Part shown: positions 16,502 to 24,896 of the stretch, piece by piece | How the letters are laid out: each line of letters starts with the position of its first letter | Position numbering within the stretch: position 1 is the stretch's first letter | Assembly (NCBI GenBank): GCA_025774555.1 | Contig: JALGVT010000006.1 | Coordinates: 91,166-155,165 of the forward strand | Length of the DNA stretch: 64,000 nucleotides | Reading direction: 5' to 3' | Source of the DNA: a candidate division LCP-89 bacterium | Lineage (GTDB): Bacteria; Electryoneota; B3-LCP | The notes under the pieces: model-generated | Told to the model about the DNA's origin: nothing | The model's input: only the letters and a program-made list of their open reading frames with translations | The model's database searches: none | Translations under genes and position numbers: made by a program

Positions 16502-17698
16502 ATGATTAGCTTAGATGAGGCATTACTGAAGATCGACAGCGCCGTTGAGCCTCTCCCGGTGCAAAGAGTTTCCGGGCTTGATGCAGTGGGATGCGCTGTT
16601 GCCGAAGATATGACAGCGGCATTTCACATCCCCAATTTTGCATCATCTGCGATGGACGGGATTGCTATTAGAATCGCCGACCTCATGGAAAAATTGCCCG
16701 TGAAACTTCAGATTCAGGGCATTATACCGGCGGGACAACCGGCTGACGAACCGTTAAAACCGCGCCATGCCTACCGGATCATGACCGGAGCGGCTCTCCC
16801 CGAAGGCGCTGACAGTGTGATTAAAGTTGAGGATCTTGAGTTCAATGGAGATCATGTTACCGTTTCCAGCATTCCTCCAAAGGGTGATCAGGTGAGACCG
16901 GTGGGCAACGACATTAGAAAGGGCGACATTGTCTTTCCCGCGGGTTATGCGTTAAAGCCGATAGAAGCGGGAATTGTCGCCAGCCTTGGGTTAACAGATA
17001 TTCCAGTACATCCCCGCCCGAAGATTGCCCTTTTTGCCACCGGTTCTGAAATCCGTCAACCCGGAGAAACACTTCAACCCGGACAGATATACAACTCAAA
17101 CGATACCACACTGCGCGCCATGATTGTTTCCTTCGGACTGCCTGATCCGGGCATTCTGCCTTTCCTGGCAGACGATCCCGAAAAGTTAGCGCCTGTTATT
17201 TCGAGTTTGTGCGGTGAGAATGACGTGGTGATCACTTCAGGCGCGGTATCTATGGGGAATTTTGATTTCATTCCGGGCATCGTTGAACAGCTCGGCGGAG
17301 AACTTCTATTCCACAAGGTCTTTGTCAAACCGGGAAAACCGACTTTGATTGCCAGAATCGGTGAGTGCTGGCTTTTAGCGCTGCCCGGCAATCCAGTATC
17401 AGTGGCGGTGACTTTCCATCTCTACGGGAAAAGACTGCTATCACTGCTGATGGGAAAAATCTATAAACCGGTCAGAGAAAAAGCAGAATTGGCTGCTTCT
17501 TTCCCCGTCAAGGGCGAGAGGTTTCAGGTTGTGGCTGCTGAACTGCTCCGCAGCGATGGACGGCTGCAAGCCGTTCCGGCGGATAATTACAGTTCGGGGA
17601 GACTTTCCGCATTAAAAGGGATAGACGGCTTTATACTTGTTCCGGGCGGAACGAGAGAAGTGGTAAAAGGGAGCGAAGTGGAGGTTGAATGGCTTTAA
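16502..17698 (+). CDS. moeA: Molybdopterin molybdenumtransferase MoeA
   Basis: 398 residues from ATG 16502; a TTG at 16490 overlapping the MOSC stop is the alternative. The open frame extends back to 16364 but that part overlaps the MOSC gene and is not MoeA-like. Motifs: SSAMDGIAIR, GAALPEGADSVIKVED, FATGSEI, YNSNDTTL, TSGAVSMGNFDF, KPGKPT and LPGNPVSVAVTFHLY. It inserts molybdate into adenylylated molybdopterin. moaD and moaE are not in this cluster and must be elsewhere. Confidence 0.95.
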   Translation: MISLDEALLKIDSAVEPLPVQRVSGLDAVGCAVAEDMTAAFHIPNFASSAMDGIAIRIADLMEKLPVKLQIQGIIPAGQPADEPLKPRHAYRIMTGAALPEGADSVIKVEDLEFNGDHVTVSSIPPKGDQVRPVGNDIRKGDIVFPAGYALKPIEAGIVASLGLTDIPVHPRPKIALFATGSEIRQPGETLQPGQIYNSNDTTLRAMIVSFGLPDPGILPFLADDPEKLAPVISSLCGENDVVITSGAVSMGNFDFIPGIVEQLGGELLFHKVFVKPGKPTLIARIGECWLLALPGNPVSVAVTFHLYGKRLLSLLMGKIYKPVREKAELAASFPVKGERFQVVAAELLRSDGRLQAVPADNYSSGRLSALKGIDGFILVPGGTREVVKGSEVEVEWL

Positions 17699-17718
17699 AG
17701 AGGGTAATTGGGAATATA

Positions 17719-18348
17719 ATGAAGACGTCACTATATTACAAATTCTCAGTTTTATTGATCGTCTGTGCAGGCATCATGCTGTCGTCCTGTGAGACCGGTG
17801 ATGATCTTTCGGAGCCGCTGCCGACACAGCCTCCAGTTTCTGATTGGCGCTTCACGATTGAGTCACAAGCGCTTATCGTTGATCAGACCTGTTATGTTCT
17901 TGATTATTATGAGGATGATATTCTGATAGAGAGTGAATTTTACTATATCGACGGCGACACCGTCATTTTAAAAGGCTACCAGCAGCCGGGAGAAGCGATC
18001 TATATCGAAGATGTATCTTTCAGTCCTGTTCATCCTGCAACCGGGTCTTCATGGGTGGGAGAAGGAGAGAATCTGATAGCGGTAACAGACAGTCTTGTAA
18101 TCACTGTCCCGGCAGGAACTTTCCCGGCATATTTGTATGAGATCAGCGATCCGGATTCTGGAGAAGTGCTTGGATCGCTGCTGCTTGCTGAAGATATAGG
18201 CATCGTCAGCACGGTTCACCTCGCCGGCGATGATACCATACGTTCGCTGGTACTGAATGATTATTTAGTTGAAGGAGGTGAAGGCGCTTTCCCGCTGGAG
18301 ATAGGTAATGAGTGGCATCTGGTAGAAGGAGTATATGGAATAGAGTAG
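17719..18348 (+). CDS. Hypothetical lipoprotein
   Basis: 209 residues from ATG 17719 (GGGAAT upstream); an ATG at 17689 overlapping moeA is less likely because it adds charged residues ahead of the signal. Signal sequence with a lipobox ending MLSSC24, so lipid-anchored. The mature part is acidic and beta-rich with no recognised family. It follows moeA by 20 bases and may be read with the molybdenum cofactor operon, though a functional link is not shown. Confidence 0.75.
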   Translation: MKTSLYYKFSVLLIVCAGIMLSSCETGDDLSEPLPTQPPVSDWRFTIESQALIVDQTCYVLDYYEDDILIESEFYYIDGDTVILKGYQQPGEAIYIEDVSFSPVHPATGSSWVGEGENLIAVTDSLVITVPAGTFPAYLYEISDPDSGEVLGSLLLAEDIGIVSTVHLAGDDTIRSLVLNDYLVEGGEGAFPLEIGNEWHLVEGVYGIE

Positions 18349-18379
18349 GGTACGTTGTGGGAAATAAAGAATCCCAATC

Positions 18380-18532
18380 GGGCTGTCCTAAAAGGGTCAC
18401 TCTGAGTGAAACGAAGAGTCTCGAAAGAATCATAAAATTAAGATAAACAAGAGATTCTTTCCCATAGGGACTCCTTCGGAGCGTTGCGCCTTCGGCTTGC
18501 TCAGAATGACATTATCCCTTTTAAGACAGCCC
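18380..18532. repeat. Palindromic element, B-type core, copy 1
   Basis: Ends GGGCTGTCCTAAAAGGG and CCCTTTTAAGACAGCCC (one mismatch as inverted repeats). The core is of the second type: GTCACTCTGAGTGAAACGAA ... GCTTGCTCAGAATGACA, with an inserted CCCATAGGGACTCCTTCGGA segment. It probably folds into a long hairpin after the lipoprotein gene. Confidence 0.85.
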
Positions 18533-18598
18533 CCTAAGGTACTTTTTTACCTTAAGGCAGCATCTTAACATAAAAAGATCGAGGAAATATTTTTTTAC

Positions 18599-18627
18599 TT
18601 GCTTTTTCAATATATATGTATTATATT
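18599..18627 (+). promoter_or_regulatory. Promoter of the 18673-20669 operon
   Basis: TTGCTT (18599-18604), 17 bases, TATATT (18622-18627), in an AT-rich leader. Confidence 0.7.
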
Positions 18628-18672
18628 GTATAAAATATAAATTGGTGGAATATGCTCAAGTCTGGAGAGGTT

Positions 18673-19506
18673 ATGACCTGCAGAATACTCGTTTTAATAA
18701 TGGTCGCAGGCGTTTTATCGTTTCCGTGCGTTAGTTCAGCGATTGAATCGGGACCTTCGAACACGGTGGGTTACTGGCGATTTGACGTTCAGCATGGGTT
18801 TAATCACATTTCGTTTCCTCTGCTGCCCAACGACAAATCTTTAGATATGGTGATCGGAGATCAGTTGACCGGCGCTACAAATGCGGCACAATCCGACCAG
18901 ATACTCAGGTGGGACGCATCATCTGCACAATTTCAGACTGCCTGGTTTAACACTAACACAAACCTTTGGGCTGGTCAGTTTTCGGAATTGTCTGAGGCGG
19001 AAAGCTACTGGATATACGTTCAGGAAGATCACCCGGCAATTCAGTCCATCGTTGCCTATGGCAATGTCATAGAAGTACCCACCTATAGCATGGGGCAGAT
19101 GAATCCCGGATACAACGCCGTAGGTTCAGTCTGGGCGGCGACTTCTCCAATTGCCACTTCCGGTCTGGATGAGTTCGAAGGCGGAATGTATCTTTTCCTT
19201 TCGGATTTGATCCTGAGTTATAACGCGGCTTCAAACAGCTATTCCTATGCCTGGAAAGATGGATCGGATGAATGGCAGGGCGGTCTGACCGATTTTGTCC
19301 CATTAGCCGGATACTGGATTTACGTTGCGCCGGGGCATACCGGCTTCGATTGGAATATTTTCCCGCAACCCAATCCAGAGAGTCTTGATTCCCGTCATGA
19401 ACCGATAATTTTCCCCAAATTTGACGGATTGAAACATATGAAAATGCCGCCGGTTCCCACAGAGAGAATTGTCAAATCCAGTGGAGCGAAAGGAGGTTCA
19501 CAATGA
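18673..19506 (+). CDS. Secreted protein with two copies of a GYWIYV module, unknown function
   Basis: 277 residues from ATG 18673, preferred because GGAG lies five bases upstream; ATG 18652 is possible. Signal peptide ends about VSSA. Two related ~95-residue modules follow: the first runs from about YWRFDVQHGFNHISF to SYWIYVQEDH, the second from NPGYNAVGSVWA to GYWIYVAPGH. Each contains a W-rich QILRWDASS/LILSYNAAS strand and an acidic loop. No sorting tail is present. I do not recognise the family. It is coupled by ATGA overlap to the T9SS-tail gene that follows, so the two products probably act together at the envelope. Confidence 0.75.
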   Translation: MTCRILVLIMVAGVLSFPCVSSAIESGPSNTVGYWRFDVQHGFNHISFPLLPNDKSLDMVIGDQLTGATNAAQSDQILRWDASSAQFQTAWFNTNTNLWAGQFSELSEAESYWIYVQEDHPAIQSIVAYGNVIEVPTYSMGQMNPGYNAVGSVWAATSPIATSGLDEFEGGMYLFLSDLILSYNAASNSYSYAWKDGSDEWQGGLTDFVPLAGYWIYVAPGHTGFDWNIFPQPNPESLDSRHEPIIFPKFDGLKHMKMPPVPTERIVKSSGAKGGSQ

Positions 19507-20669
19507 GAAGGATTCTATTCAGCGCGTTCTTGATCTTTTCGCTGGTTTCCCTTCTGAACGCCCAGCCCTATATGATGACAGCGACGAATTACGCCGCAGG
19601 ATTCTTCGGTGTAGTCGCAGATGAAAACGGACAGCCGCTTGAAAGCGGTTCGGTGATGCATCTTATTTGGGATTTTGCCGGCGACGGTATGGACGATCCT
19701 GGTGAGAACGGTATGCCGACCGATGATGATATCCTGATCGGTCTATGCGAAGTTGGCGCCACTGGCGGAGCACCGTCCGATGGTAATTTCATTCTTCCTG
19801 GCACAGCGCCCGATTCTGATGGCTGGATTTACGTTCGCGCATTCCATTCACCTTCTCCTTCGCCGGGCACGTTTTACTCTGAATCCATGACTCAGTATGC
19901 CATCCCCGAAATGGATATTCCAGTCATTTATGGTATCCAATTCCCTGACATTATGTCGAGGATGCTGGGCGACAGCCATGATCTCACTGTTACCTTGACA
20001 CCTGCGGATCCTCCCATTATCATCGCTGCCGCGGGCGGATCGTTCGATTATCAGGTGGATATTGTGAATAATATACAGGATCCTGTCGGATTCGACGTCT
20101 GGGTTGATTTAATTCTTCCCAACGGCAGCCTCTACGGTCCTCTTCTTTCGCGCACGGATCTGTTAATGCCTGTAGGAGGCAGCCTTAGCCGAACGCTCAC
20201 GCAGCCTATTCCGGAGAGTGCGCCGGAAGGGATCTATCTGTACATTCTACGCACGGGCGATTATCAATCAGCAACAGTCATCCATCAGGACGAGTTCCCA
20301 TTTGAGAAGATTGGCGTTGGCGGCAGTGATGGATTTCTATCCGATATGATTGGGTGGTCAACTACAGGCTGGGAAGATGCAGAAATGGTTACCGAAGCCC
20401 TACCCGCCGTTTTCTTCCTTGACCCGCCGTTCCCGAATCCGTTTAACCCGAGTACTCAGCTGCAGTTTGGTCTGCCTGAAGCGGCTAATGTAAGGATCGA
20501 TGTCTATAACATCCTGGGCAGCCGGGTTACCACGCTTATAGATCAGAGTCTCTCAGCCGGTTATCATACCATCAAATGGGATGCTCCGAATATCGCATCC
20601 GGTCTATATCTTGTTCAGATGAAAGCCGGTGGATTCGTTCACACGAAAAAAGCGTTCCTGCTGAAGTAA
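19503..20669 (+). CDS. Secreted protein with Ig-like module and type IX sorting tail
   Basis: 388 residues. Signal peptide MRRILFSAFLIFSLVSLLNA. About 24-160 is an uncharacterised domain with acidic calcium-like stretches (DFAGDGMDDPGENG). About 160-270 is the Ig-like module VTLTPADPP...FPFEKI, related to regions of the C25 peptidase and of the protein at 60099-61373. The tail from about 305 is a Por sorting domain (PPFPNPFNPSTQLQFGL...). The start overlaps the upstream stop (ATGA). Function unknown; exported across the outer membrane by inference from the tail. Confidence 0.85.
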   Translation: MRRILFSAFLIFSLVSLLNAQPYMMTATNYAAGFFGVVADENGQPLESGSVMHLIWDFAGDGMDDPGENGMPTDDDILIGLCEVGATGGAPSDGNFILPGTAPDSDGWIYVRAFHSPSPSPGTFYSESMTQYAIPEMDIPVIYGIQFPDIMSRMLGDSHDLTVTLTPADPPIIIAAAGGSFDYQVDIVNNIQDPVGFDVWVDLILPNGSLYGPLLSRTDLLMPVGGSLSRTLTQPIPESAPEGIYLYILRTGDYQSATVIHQDEFPFEKIGVGGSDGFLSDMIGWSTTGWEDAEMVTEALPAVFFLDPPFPNPFNPSTQLQFGLPEAANVRIDVYNILGSRVTTLIDQSLSAGYHTIKWDAPNIASGLYLVQMKAGGFVHTKKAFLLK

Positions 20670-20698
20670 AAGAGCGAGTTACATCGAGTATATAAATT

Positions 20699-20839
20699 AA
20701 AAGGGGCTGTCCCAAAAGCCTTAAAACTGTCATTGCGAACGAAGTGTGGCAATCTTTAATAGTTTGTAAAATAAGAGATTGCCACGTCACTACGTTCCTC
20801 GCAATGACCATAAAAGTTACTTTTGGGACAACCCCTTTT
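20699..20839. repeat. Palindromic element, A-type core, copy 2 (best preserved)
   Basis: Arms AAAAGGGGCTGTCCCAAAAG and CTTTTGGGACAACCCCTTTT. Inside, TCATTGCGAACGAAGTGTGG (20729-20748) pairs with the AGATTGCCACGTCACTACGT ... CGCAATGA half. It sits between converging genes and could serve as a bidirectional terminator. Confidence 0.88.
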
Positions 20840-20889
20840 TTATGGATCTGTTTGGATTTATTATCCGCCGAAGCAATGATATTTTTTTA

Positions 20890-21687
20890 TTACTTTTTAT
20901 TTGCCGTAAATATATAATCCGGTGATTCTATGGGATTAAAGAAGGAGAGATCCATTCCGCCAAATTCCTGTCCGACTTCCAAACCGGCGTCGGCGACAGC
21001 CATGCGCAGGACTTCACGGCTCCAGGGACGCAGTGTCGTCGATATGATGCGATGCGACCAGTATTTCGCGGGGGACTCGCTTGCCTGAAAGATGGCGAGA
21101 TTCATGGTGACGAGTTCATCATGGAAATCGTAGAAACGGAAGAAGAGCTTCTCGCTTTTCGATGTGGTATGGCTCTGTGGTTTAAAGAATCGCTGCTGTT
21201 TTGCAATTCGTGCTTCCCAATTCACCAGATGGATCAGTAATATACCTCTCTCGTTGAGTAGTTTCCTGAAGTTTTCGAGGCATCTCTCCATATCATCATA
21301 AGTCAGTAGATGTGAAATGGAATTTCCGAGAACGCAGACCATATCGTAACGCCCTGAAACGCGCTCCGCCACATCGCCGAATGATGCTTGTATAAATTTA
21401 ATTTCGCTGCCTGTCGCTATCGCGCGTGACCGGGCGAGAGCTAAAGTCTTCTCGGCTGGATCGACGCCGACGATGGTTTCAACACCAAGCGTTTCAAAGT
21501 GGAAGCAATGTCGTCCAGTGCCGCATGCCACATCGACGATACTGTTTATTTGATGATCTGCAATGATTTTTTCAAAAAAGGGAGATTCCCGTTGCAGGCG
21601 GGATTCCCAGTTTATCATCTGATCGTAATCACTGACCAACTGATCGTAGAATTCGCTGCCTGTCAGTATTTTTTCTGATCCGGACAT
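20890..21687 (-). CDS. Class I SAM-dependent methyltransferase
   Basis: 265 residues. Motif I is VDVACGTGRHCFHFE (SAM glycine loop), followed by an acidic residue (GVDPAEK) and the post-motif MVCVLGNSISHLLTYDD. The C-terminal beta-rich part (RIISTTLRPWSREVLRMAV) is typical of the Methyltransf_11/25 group acting on small molecules. Substrate unknown. The start AAACCAGGTATG is the same 12 bases as the start of the OmpA gene upstream. Confidence 0.88.
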   Translation of the reverse strand: MSGSEKILTGSEFYDQLVSDYDQMINWESRLQRESPFFEKIIADHQINSIVDVACGTGRHCFHFETLGVETIVGVDPAEKTLALARSRAIATGSEIKFIQASFGDVAERVSGRYDMVCVLGNSISHLLTYDDMERCLENFRKLLNERGILLIHLVNWEARIAKQQRFFKPQSHTTSKSEKLFFRFYDFHDELVTMNLAIFQASESPAKYWSHRIISTTLRPWSREVLRMAVADAGLEVGQEFGGMDLSFFNPIESPDYIFTANKK

Positions 21688-21732
21688 ACCTGGTTTCTCT
21701 TTAATGTATTTATTAAATTCTACAGAATGTAT

Positions 21733-23208
21733 TCACTCGAGAACAATTTCTATGCGGCGGTTCTGCATTCGTCCCGCCGCCGTTTCGTTCGTGGCTAAGG
21801 GTTTGCTTTCGCCGAATCCTGCTGCTGTAATGCGGTTTTCCGGGAGATTCATATTGGCGACAAGGTAGTCTTTGACTGCCCGGGCGCGGTCTTCTGAAAG
21901 TATCAGGTTGGTATTATCATTTCCCTTTGAATCCGTATGACCTTGTACCTCAATGTGTCTCATCGGAAATTCGCGAATAACATGCTGCACCTTGGTCAAC
22001 ACGTCGAAATTTCCCAGATTAAGCTCAGAAGATCCCGACTTAAAATTCAATCCGGTCAACCGGATGATGATCTTATCAGTTTGACCCGAGGTCGCTCTTA
22101 CGATGATTCCTTCGTTTTCGGAAAAGAGGGAAGTTACTCTGGCAACTTTTTCTTCATAACGCTGCTTTCCGAGGATCTCTCTCCGCTTCTGTTCTAACTC
22201 AGCAAGATATTTGCCGCTCTGTCCTCGGATTGAATTGGTCTCCGCTTCGAGGGACCCGATTCTCTCATCCCTTTGAGCTAACTCCTCTTGCAGGTAACGT
22301 CGATCATCCTGGAGGCTGCGGATCGCAGCCAGAATAGTTTCAACTGCGATACTTATATCCTGATTGAGATCGGGATACAAATGCAGCGAGGCGCTGATAT
22401 CTTCGACGTACCATTCAAACTGCTGAATTACATCTTCCCAGCCAGTTGGGTTCTCCTTCAATCGGGAGATCCAATTGCTTAAGTAAACCGCGTGGGATAG
22501 GATTTCACCAGCTTCATCCGCCATTTTACCGGCGGTTTCAAATTCATAGCGATTCTGTTCAATGAAGGTTTCAGTCTCTTCTACTGCTTCGGCTGCCTCC
22601 GTGAAAAGACCGGGCGTATTTACTGGACATTGTGCCAATTCAGCCGCCTGCCGCAGGTCGTATACAGGCTGTAGAATCCGTAGTGTGATTGACTCTAATT
22701 CAGCCAGTTTAAACAACCGGACTGCTTCAGCGCTGTTCTTTCGTGCTGACTCAATGTCCCCCTTCTCAACCTTTGCAACGATTTTATCGAATAGCTTCTG
22801 CGCTTTTTCCTGCGTTTCTGGAGATAGATCGAAGGCTTTTGCAGTCATAGATGCATCGTATGCCACAATCAGATCAGGGAAGACAGACTGTAGATTATCA
22901 GCCGCGGCGATGGCTCTTTTAAAAGATTCACCTGCGACTGAAAGCTGTTTCTGGATGCGTTTCTGTGTTTTGCCGGCTGATAAATCATCTATGGCTTTCT
23001 GAAGCGCATCATCTCCGCGTTTGAAATATACCGGGCTGAAAACGTTAGCGCGTATAGACTCCGCGGATGCCTTCAAGGCTTCAACGTCTGCGATGGTGTC
23101 GTTCTGAACCTCTCCTTGCACAGAAAAGCCTGATAGAAACTGCAAGAGAAAGATAACTGTAAGCGATATTATGGCAGGACTTTTTACTGATTGTACGCGA
23201 TTATTCAT
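21733..23208 (-). CDS. OmpA-family protein with long helical periplasmic region
   Basis: 491 residues. Signal peptide (about 1-32, ending FSVQG). Residues 35-360 are mostly helical, with a coiled coil around ERIGSLEAETNSIRGQSGKY. The C-terminal ~110 residues are an OmpA peptidoglycan-binding domain (FKSGSSELN, VQGHTDSKGND, LSEDRARAVKDYL, GFGESKPLATN, NRRIEI). No beta-barrel is evident, so it is a periplasmic or lipid-free peptidoglycan tether rather than a porin. Lies between a methyltransferase and an LptF/G permease on the same strand. Confidence 0.9.
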   Translation of the reverse strand: MNNRVQSVKSPAIISLTVIFLLQFLSGFSVQGEVQNDTIADVEALKASAESIRANVFSPVYFKRGDDALQKAIDDLSAGKTQKRIQKQLSVAGESFKRAIAAADNLQSVFPDLIVAYDASMTAKAFDLSPETQEKAQKLFDKIVAKVEKGDIESARKNSAEAVRLFKLAELESITLRILQPVYDLRQAAELAQCPVNTPGLFTEAAEAVEETETFIEQNRYEFETAGKMADEAGEILSHAVYLSNWISRLKENPTGWEDVIQQFEWYVEDISASLHLYPDLNQDISIAVETILAAIRSLQDDRRYLQEELAQRDERIGSLEAETNSIRGQSGKYLAELEQKRREILGKQRYEEKVARVTSLFSENEGIIVRATSGQTDKIIIRLTGLNFKSGSSELNLGNFDVLTKVQHVIREFPMRHIEVQGHTDSKGNDNTNLILSEDRARAVKDYLVANMNLPENRITAAGFGESKPLATNETAAGRMQNRRIEIVLE

Positions 23209-23264
23209 ACCTGGTTTAGATGTTATAATTTAAGCAGCTTTTACATTGAAGGATGTGCTGTGGA

Positions 23265-24440
23265 TCACGAGTTTTTCTTAAATATCCGGAGAAACGCTCC
23301 AAAATCGAGAATGTGCATTTCGCGGACAGTCCGCCTGACCAGATAAATACCGATGCCGGTTAATAATACGTTTGGCGCCCACATCGCCATTGCCGGAGTT
23401 ATAATTCCTCGGTCTGCCATATCCTCGCCCCCGATCAGAAACGCCCAGTATATCAGGAAGAAAACAACGCTTAAACCTGCGGCAACTCCCAAACCTCCTC
23501 TATGCACGCGTACGCCTAAGGGAGCGCCGATCAAAACAAAGACCAGACAAGCAAATGGTATAGAGTACTTCTTATGAACTTCTACCTTGAACGAATTGAT
23601 TTTCCTTTTATTCTTGACAGGGTCGGATGCTTTCATCTCCTGCACCTGCCGCCACATAGCAGGCGCAGACAGTTCTCGATCAGATCGGTATCCGCTTTCA
23701 TGCCGTTCAAAGACCATATTCGGAGCAGAGATACGCACCATAGATCGTTCAAAGTTAGTTCGTTGATAATACGCGGGATCTTTCAAATCTCGGCGGTGAA
23801 TTTCTCCATCGTAAAGTTGCAGATGGAATGCTTCCTCAGCTCGGACGAAACTCAAGTCTCCATCTTTCGCCGATACGACCGTGGGGTGATTGTGATTGGA
23901 ATTATCGTAGATTACAACTTCATTTAGATGAGACTGCTTCTGATCGATGTGCTGTGCCCAGAGAACGTATTTAGGCAGATCGAAGATAAAGGTGCCTTCT
24001 TCAAGCGCTAAAGTGGGCTTTTTGCGGTGAATGTCACCGGATAGTACTCTGGTTCTGTGGTTGAAGTCGGGCAGCACGCGGTTATTGAACTCAATCAGCA
24101 GGTAACAGAGTATTGCGCCGGCAAGGAAAAAGGGGATCATGAGCTGCCAGAGGCTGGCGCCTGCAGCCTTCAAGGCTGTGATTTCGTTTTCTGCGGAAAG
24201 CCGTCCGAAAGCGGTCAACGTAGCTATGAGCACAGCCATCGGAACCGCCAATGCTACGATCCACGCCATGTTCAGGAAGAAGAACTCCATCACGACGTAG
24301 GGATCCAGCCCTTTGCCCGCAATTCTACCTAGCATCTGCACTATGAGATTCATCAGGATGATCACGGTGATCAGGCAGAATGCGTAAAAGAAGGGCGGAA
24401 TGAATTCAAATATGAGGTATTTATAAACGATTTTCATCAA
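23265..24440 (-). CDS. LptF/LptG-family permease (lipopolysaccharide export)
   Basis: 391 residues. YjgP/YjgQ fold: three transmembrane helices in the first ~120 residues (YKYLIFEFIPPFFYAFCLIT onward), including the family motif PMAVLIATLTAFGRLSAENEITALKAAG, then a ~150-residue periplasmic beta-jellyroll, then three helices at the end (PFACLVFVLIGAPLGVRVHR). With LptB it drives lipopolysaccharide to the outer membrane. Which paralogue (F or G) cannot be told by eye; the second one is not next to it. Confidence 0.92.
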   Translation of the reverse strand: MMKIVYKYLIFEFIPPFFYAFCLITVIILMNLIVQMLGRIAGKGLDPYVVMEFFFLNMAWIVALAVPMAVLIATLTAFGRLSAENEITALKAAGASLWQLMIPFFLAGAILCYLLIEFNNRVLPDFNHRTRVLSGDIHRKKPTLALEEGTFIFDLPKYVLWAQHIDQKQSHLNEVVIYDNSNHNHPTVVSAKDGDLSFVRAEEAFHLQLYDGEIHRRDLKDPAYYQRTNFERSMVRISAPNMVFERHESGYRSDRELSAPAMWRQVQEMKASDPVKNKRKINSFKVEVHKKYSIPFACLVFVLIGAPLGVRVHRGGLGVAAGLSVVFFLIYWAFLIGGEDMADRGIITPAMAMWAPNVLLTGIGIYLVRRTVREMHILDFGAFLRIFKKNS

Positions 24441-24459
24441 TGCTCAGTCGTTGAAAGAC

Positions 24460-24488
24460 TTGACTTTCCCTTTTTGATTGTTTATATT
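24460..24488 (+). promoter_or_regulatory. Promoter of the tRNA-Ser pair
   Basis: TTGACT (24460-24465), 17 bases, TATATT (24483-24488), 65 bases before tRNA-Ser(TGA). It diverges from the LptF/G gene. Confidence 0.72.
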
Positions 24489-24553
24489 ATTTGCTCAGCA
24501 CTAAATCAAGCTGTTTATTATGTTGTTATACTGTAATGGCTTTGTTTTGTTCA

Positions 24554-24638
24554 GGAGGACTAGTCCTAATGGTAAGGCAGCGGCCTTGAAAGCCGCCGGC
24601 TCTTCTGAGCCTTGGGGGTTCGAATCCCTCGTCCTCCG
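24554..24638 (+). tRNA. tRNA-Ser (TGA)
   Basis: 85 nt. Acceptor GGAGGAC/GTCCTCC with discriminator G, anticodon stem GCGGC/GCCGC around CTTGAAA (anticodon TGA), long class II variable arm CGGCTCTTCTGAGCC. CCA is not encoded. Confidence 0.95.
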
Positions 24639-24735
24639 CGGTAGAGTTCGCTGGTTAAAAGATAAACATTGCAGACGTTACTGTCAAACGTTTTAACCTT
24701 TAAACTTTTAGTTTTAAGTTTTAAACTGTACAACT

Positions 24736-24825
24736 GGAGAGGTGGCCGAGTTGGCTTAAGGCACTCGCCTGCTAAGCGAGGGTGGGGTTTCAGCCTCACC
24801 GCGGGTTCGAATCCCGCCCTCTCCG
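24736..24825 (+). tRNA. tRNA-Ser (GCT)
   Basis: 90 nt. Acceptor GGAGAGG/CCTCTCC with discriminator G, anticodon stem CTCGC/GCGAG around CTGCTAA (anticodon GCT), long variable arm. It follows the other tRNA-Ser by 97 bases. Confidence 0.95.
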
Positions 24826-24831
24826 CGTTTT

Positions 24832-24895
24832 AGCTCTCAGCTATGAGCTATCAGCTTTCAGCTATGAGCTATCAGCTATCAGCTATGAGCTGTGA
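24832..24895. repeat. Heptamer tandem repeat (AGCTATC/AGCTATG)
   Basis: About nine 7-nt units AGCTNNN (ctc, atg, atc, ttc, atg, atc, atc, atg, gtg) between tRNA-Ser and the stop of the M20 peptidase. The same period-7 pattern recurs at 60281-60313, 62014-62045 and, more diverged, 5220-5249 and 63933-63957. Confidence 0.85.
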
Positions 24896-24896
24896 T

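Noticed and set aside
24832..24895. CRISPR-like short repeat array
   Set aside because: Units are 7 bases without unique spacers and no cas genes are near; a simple tandem repeat.
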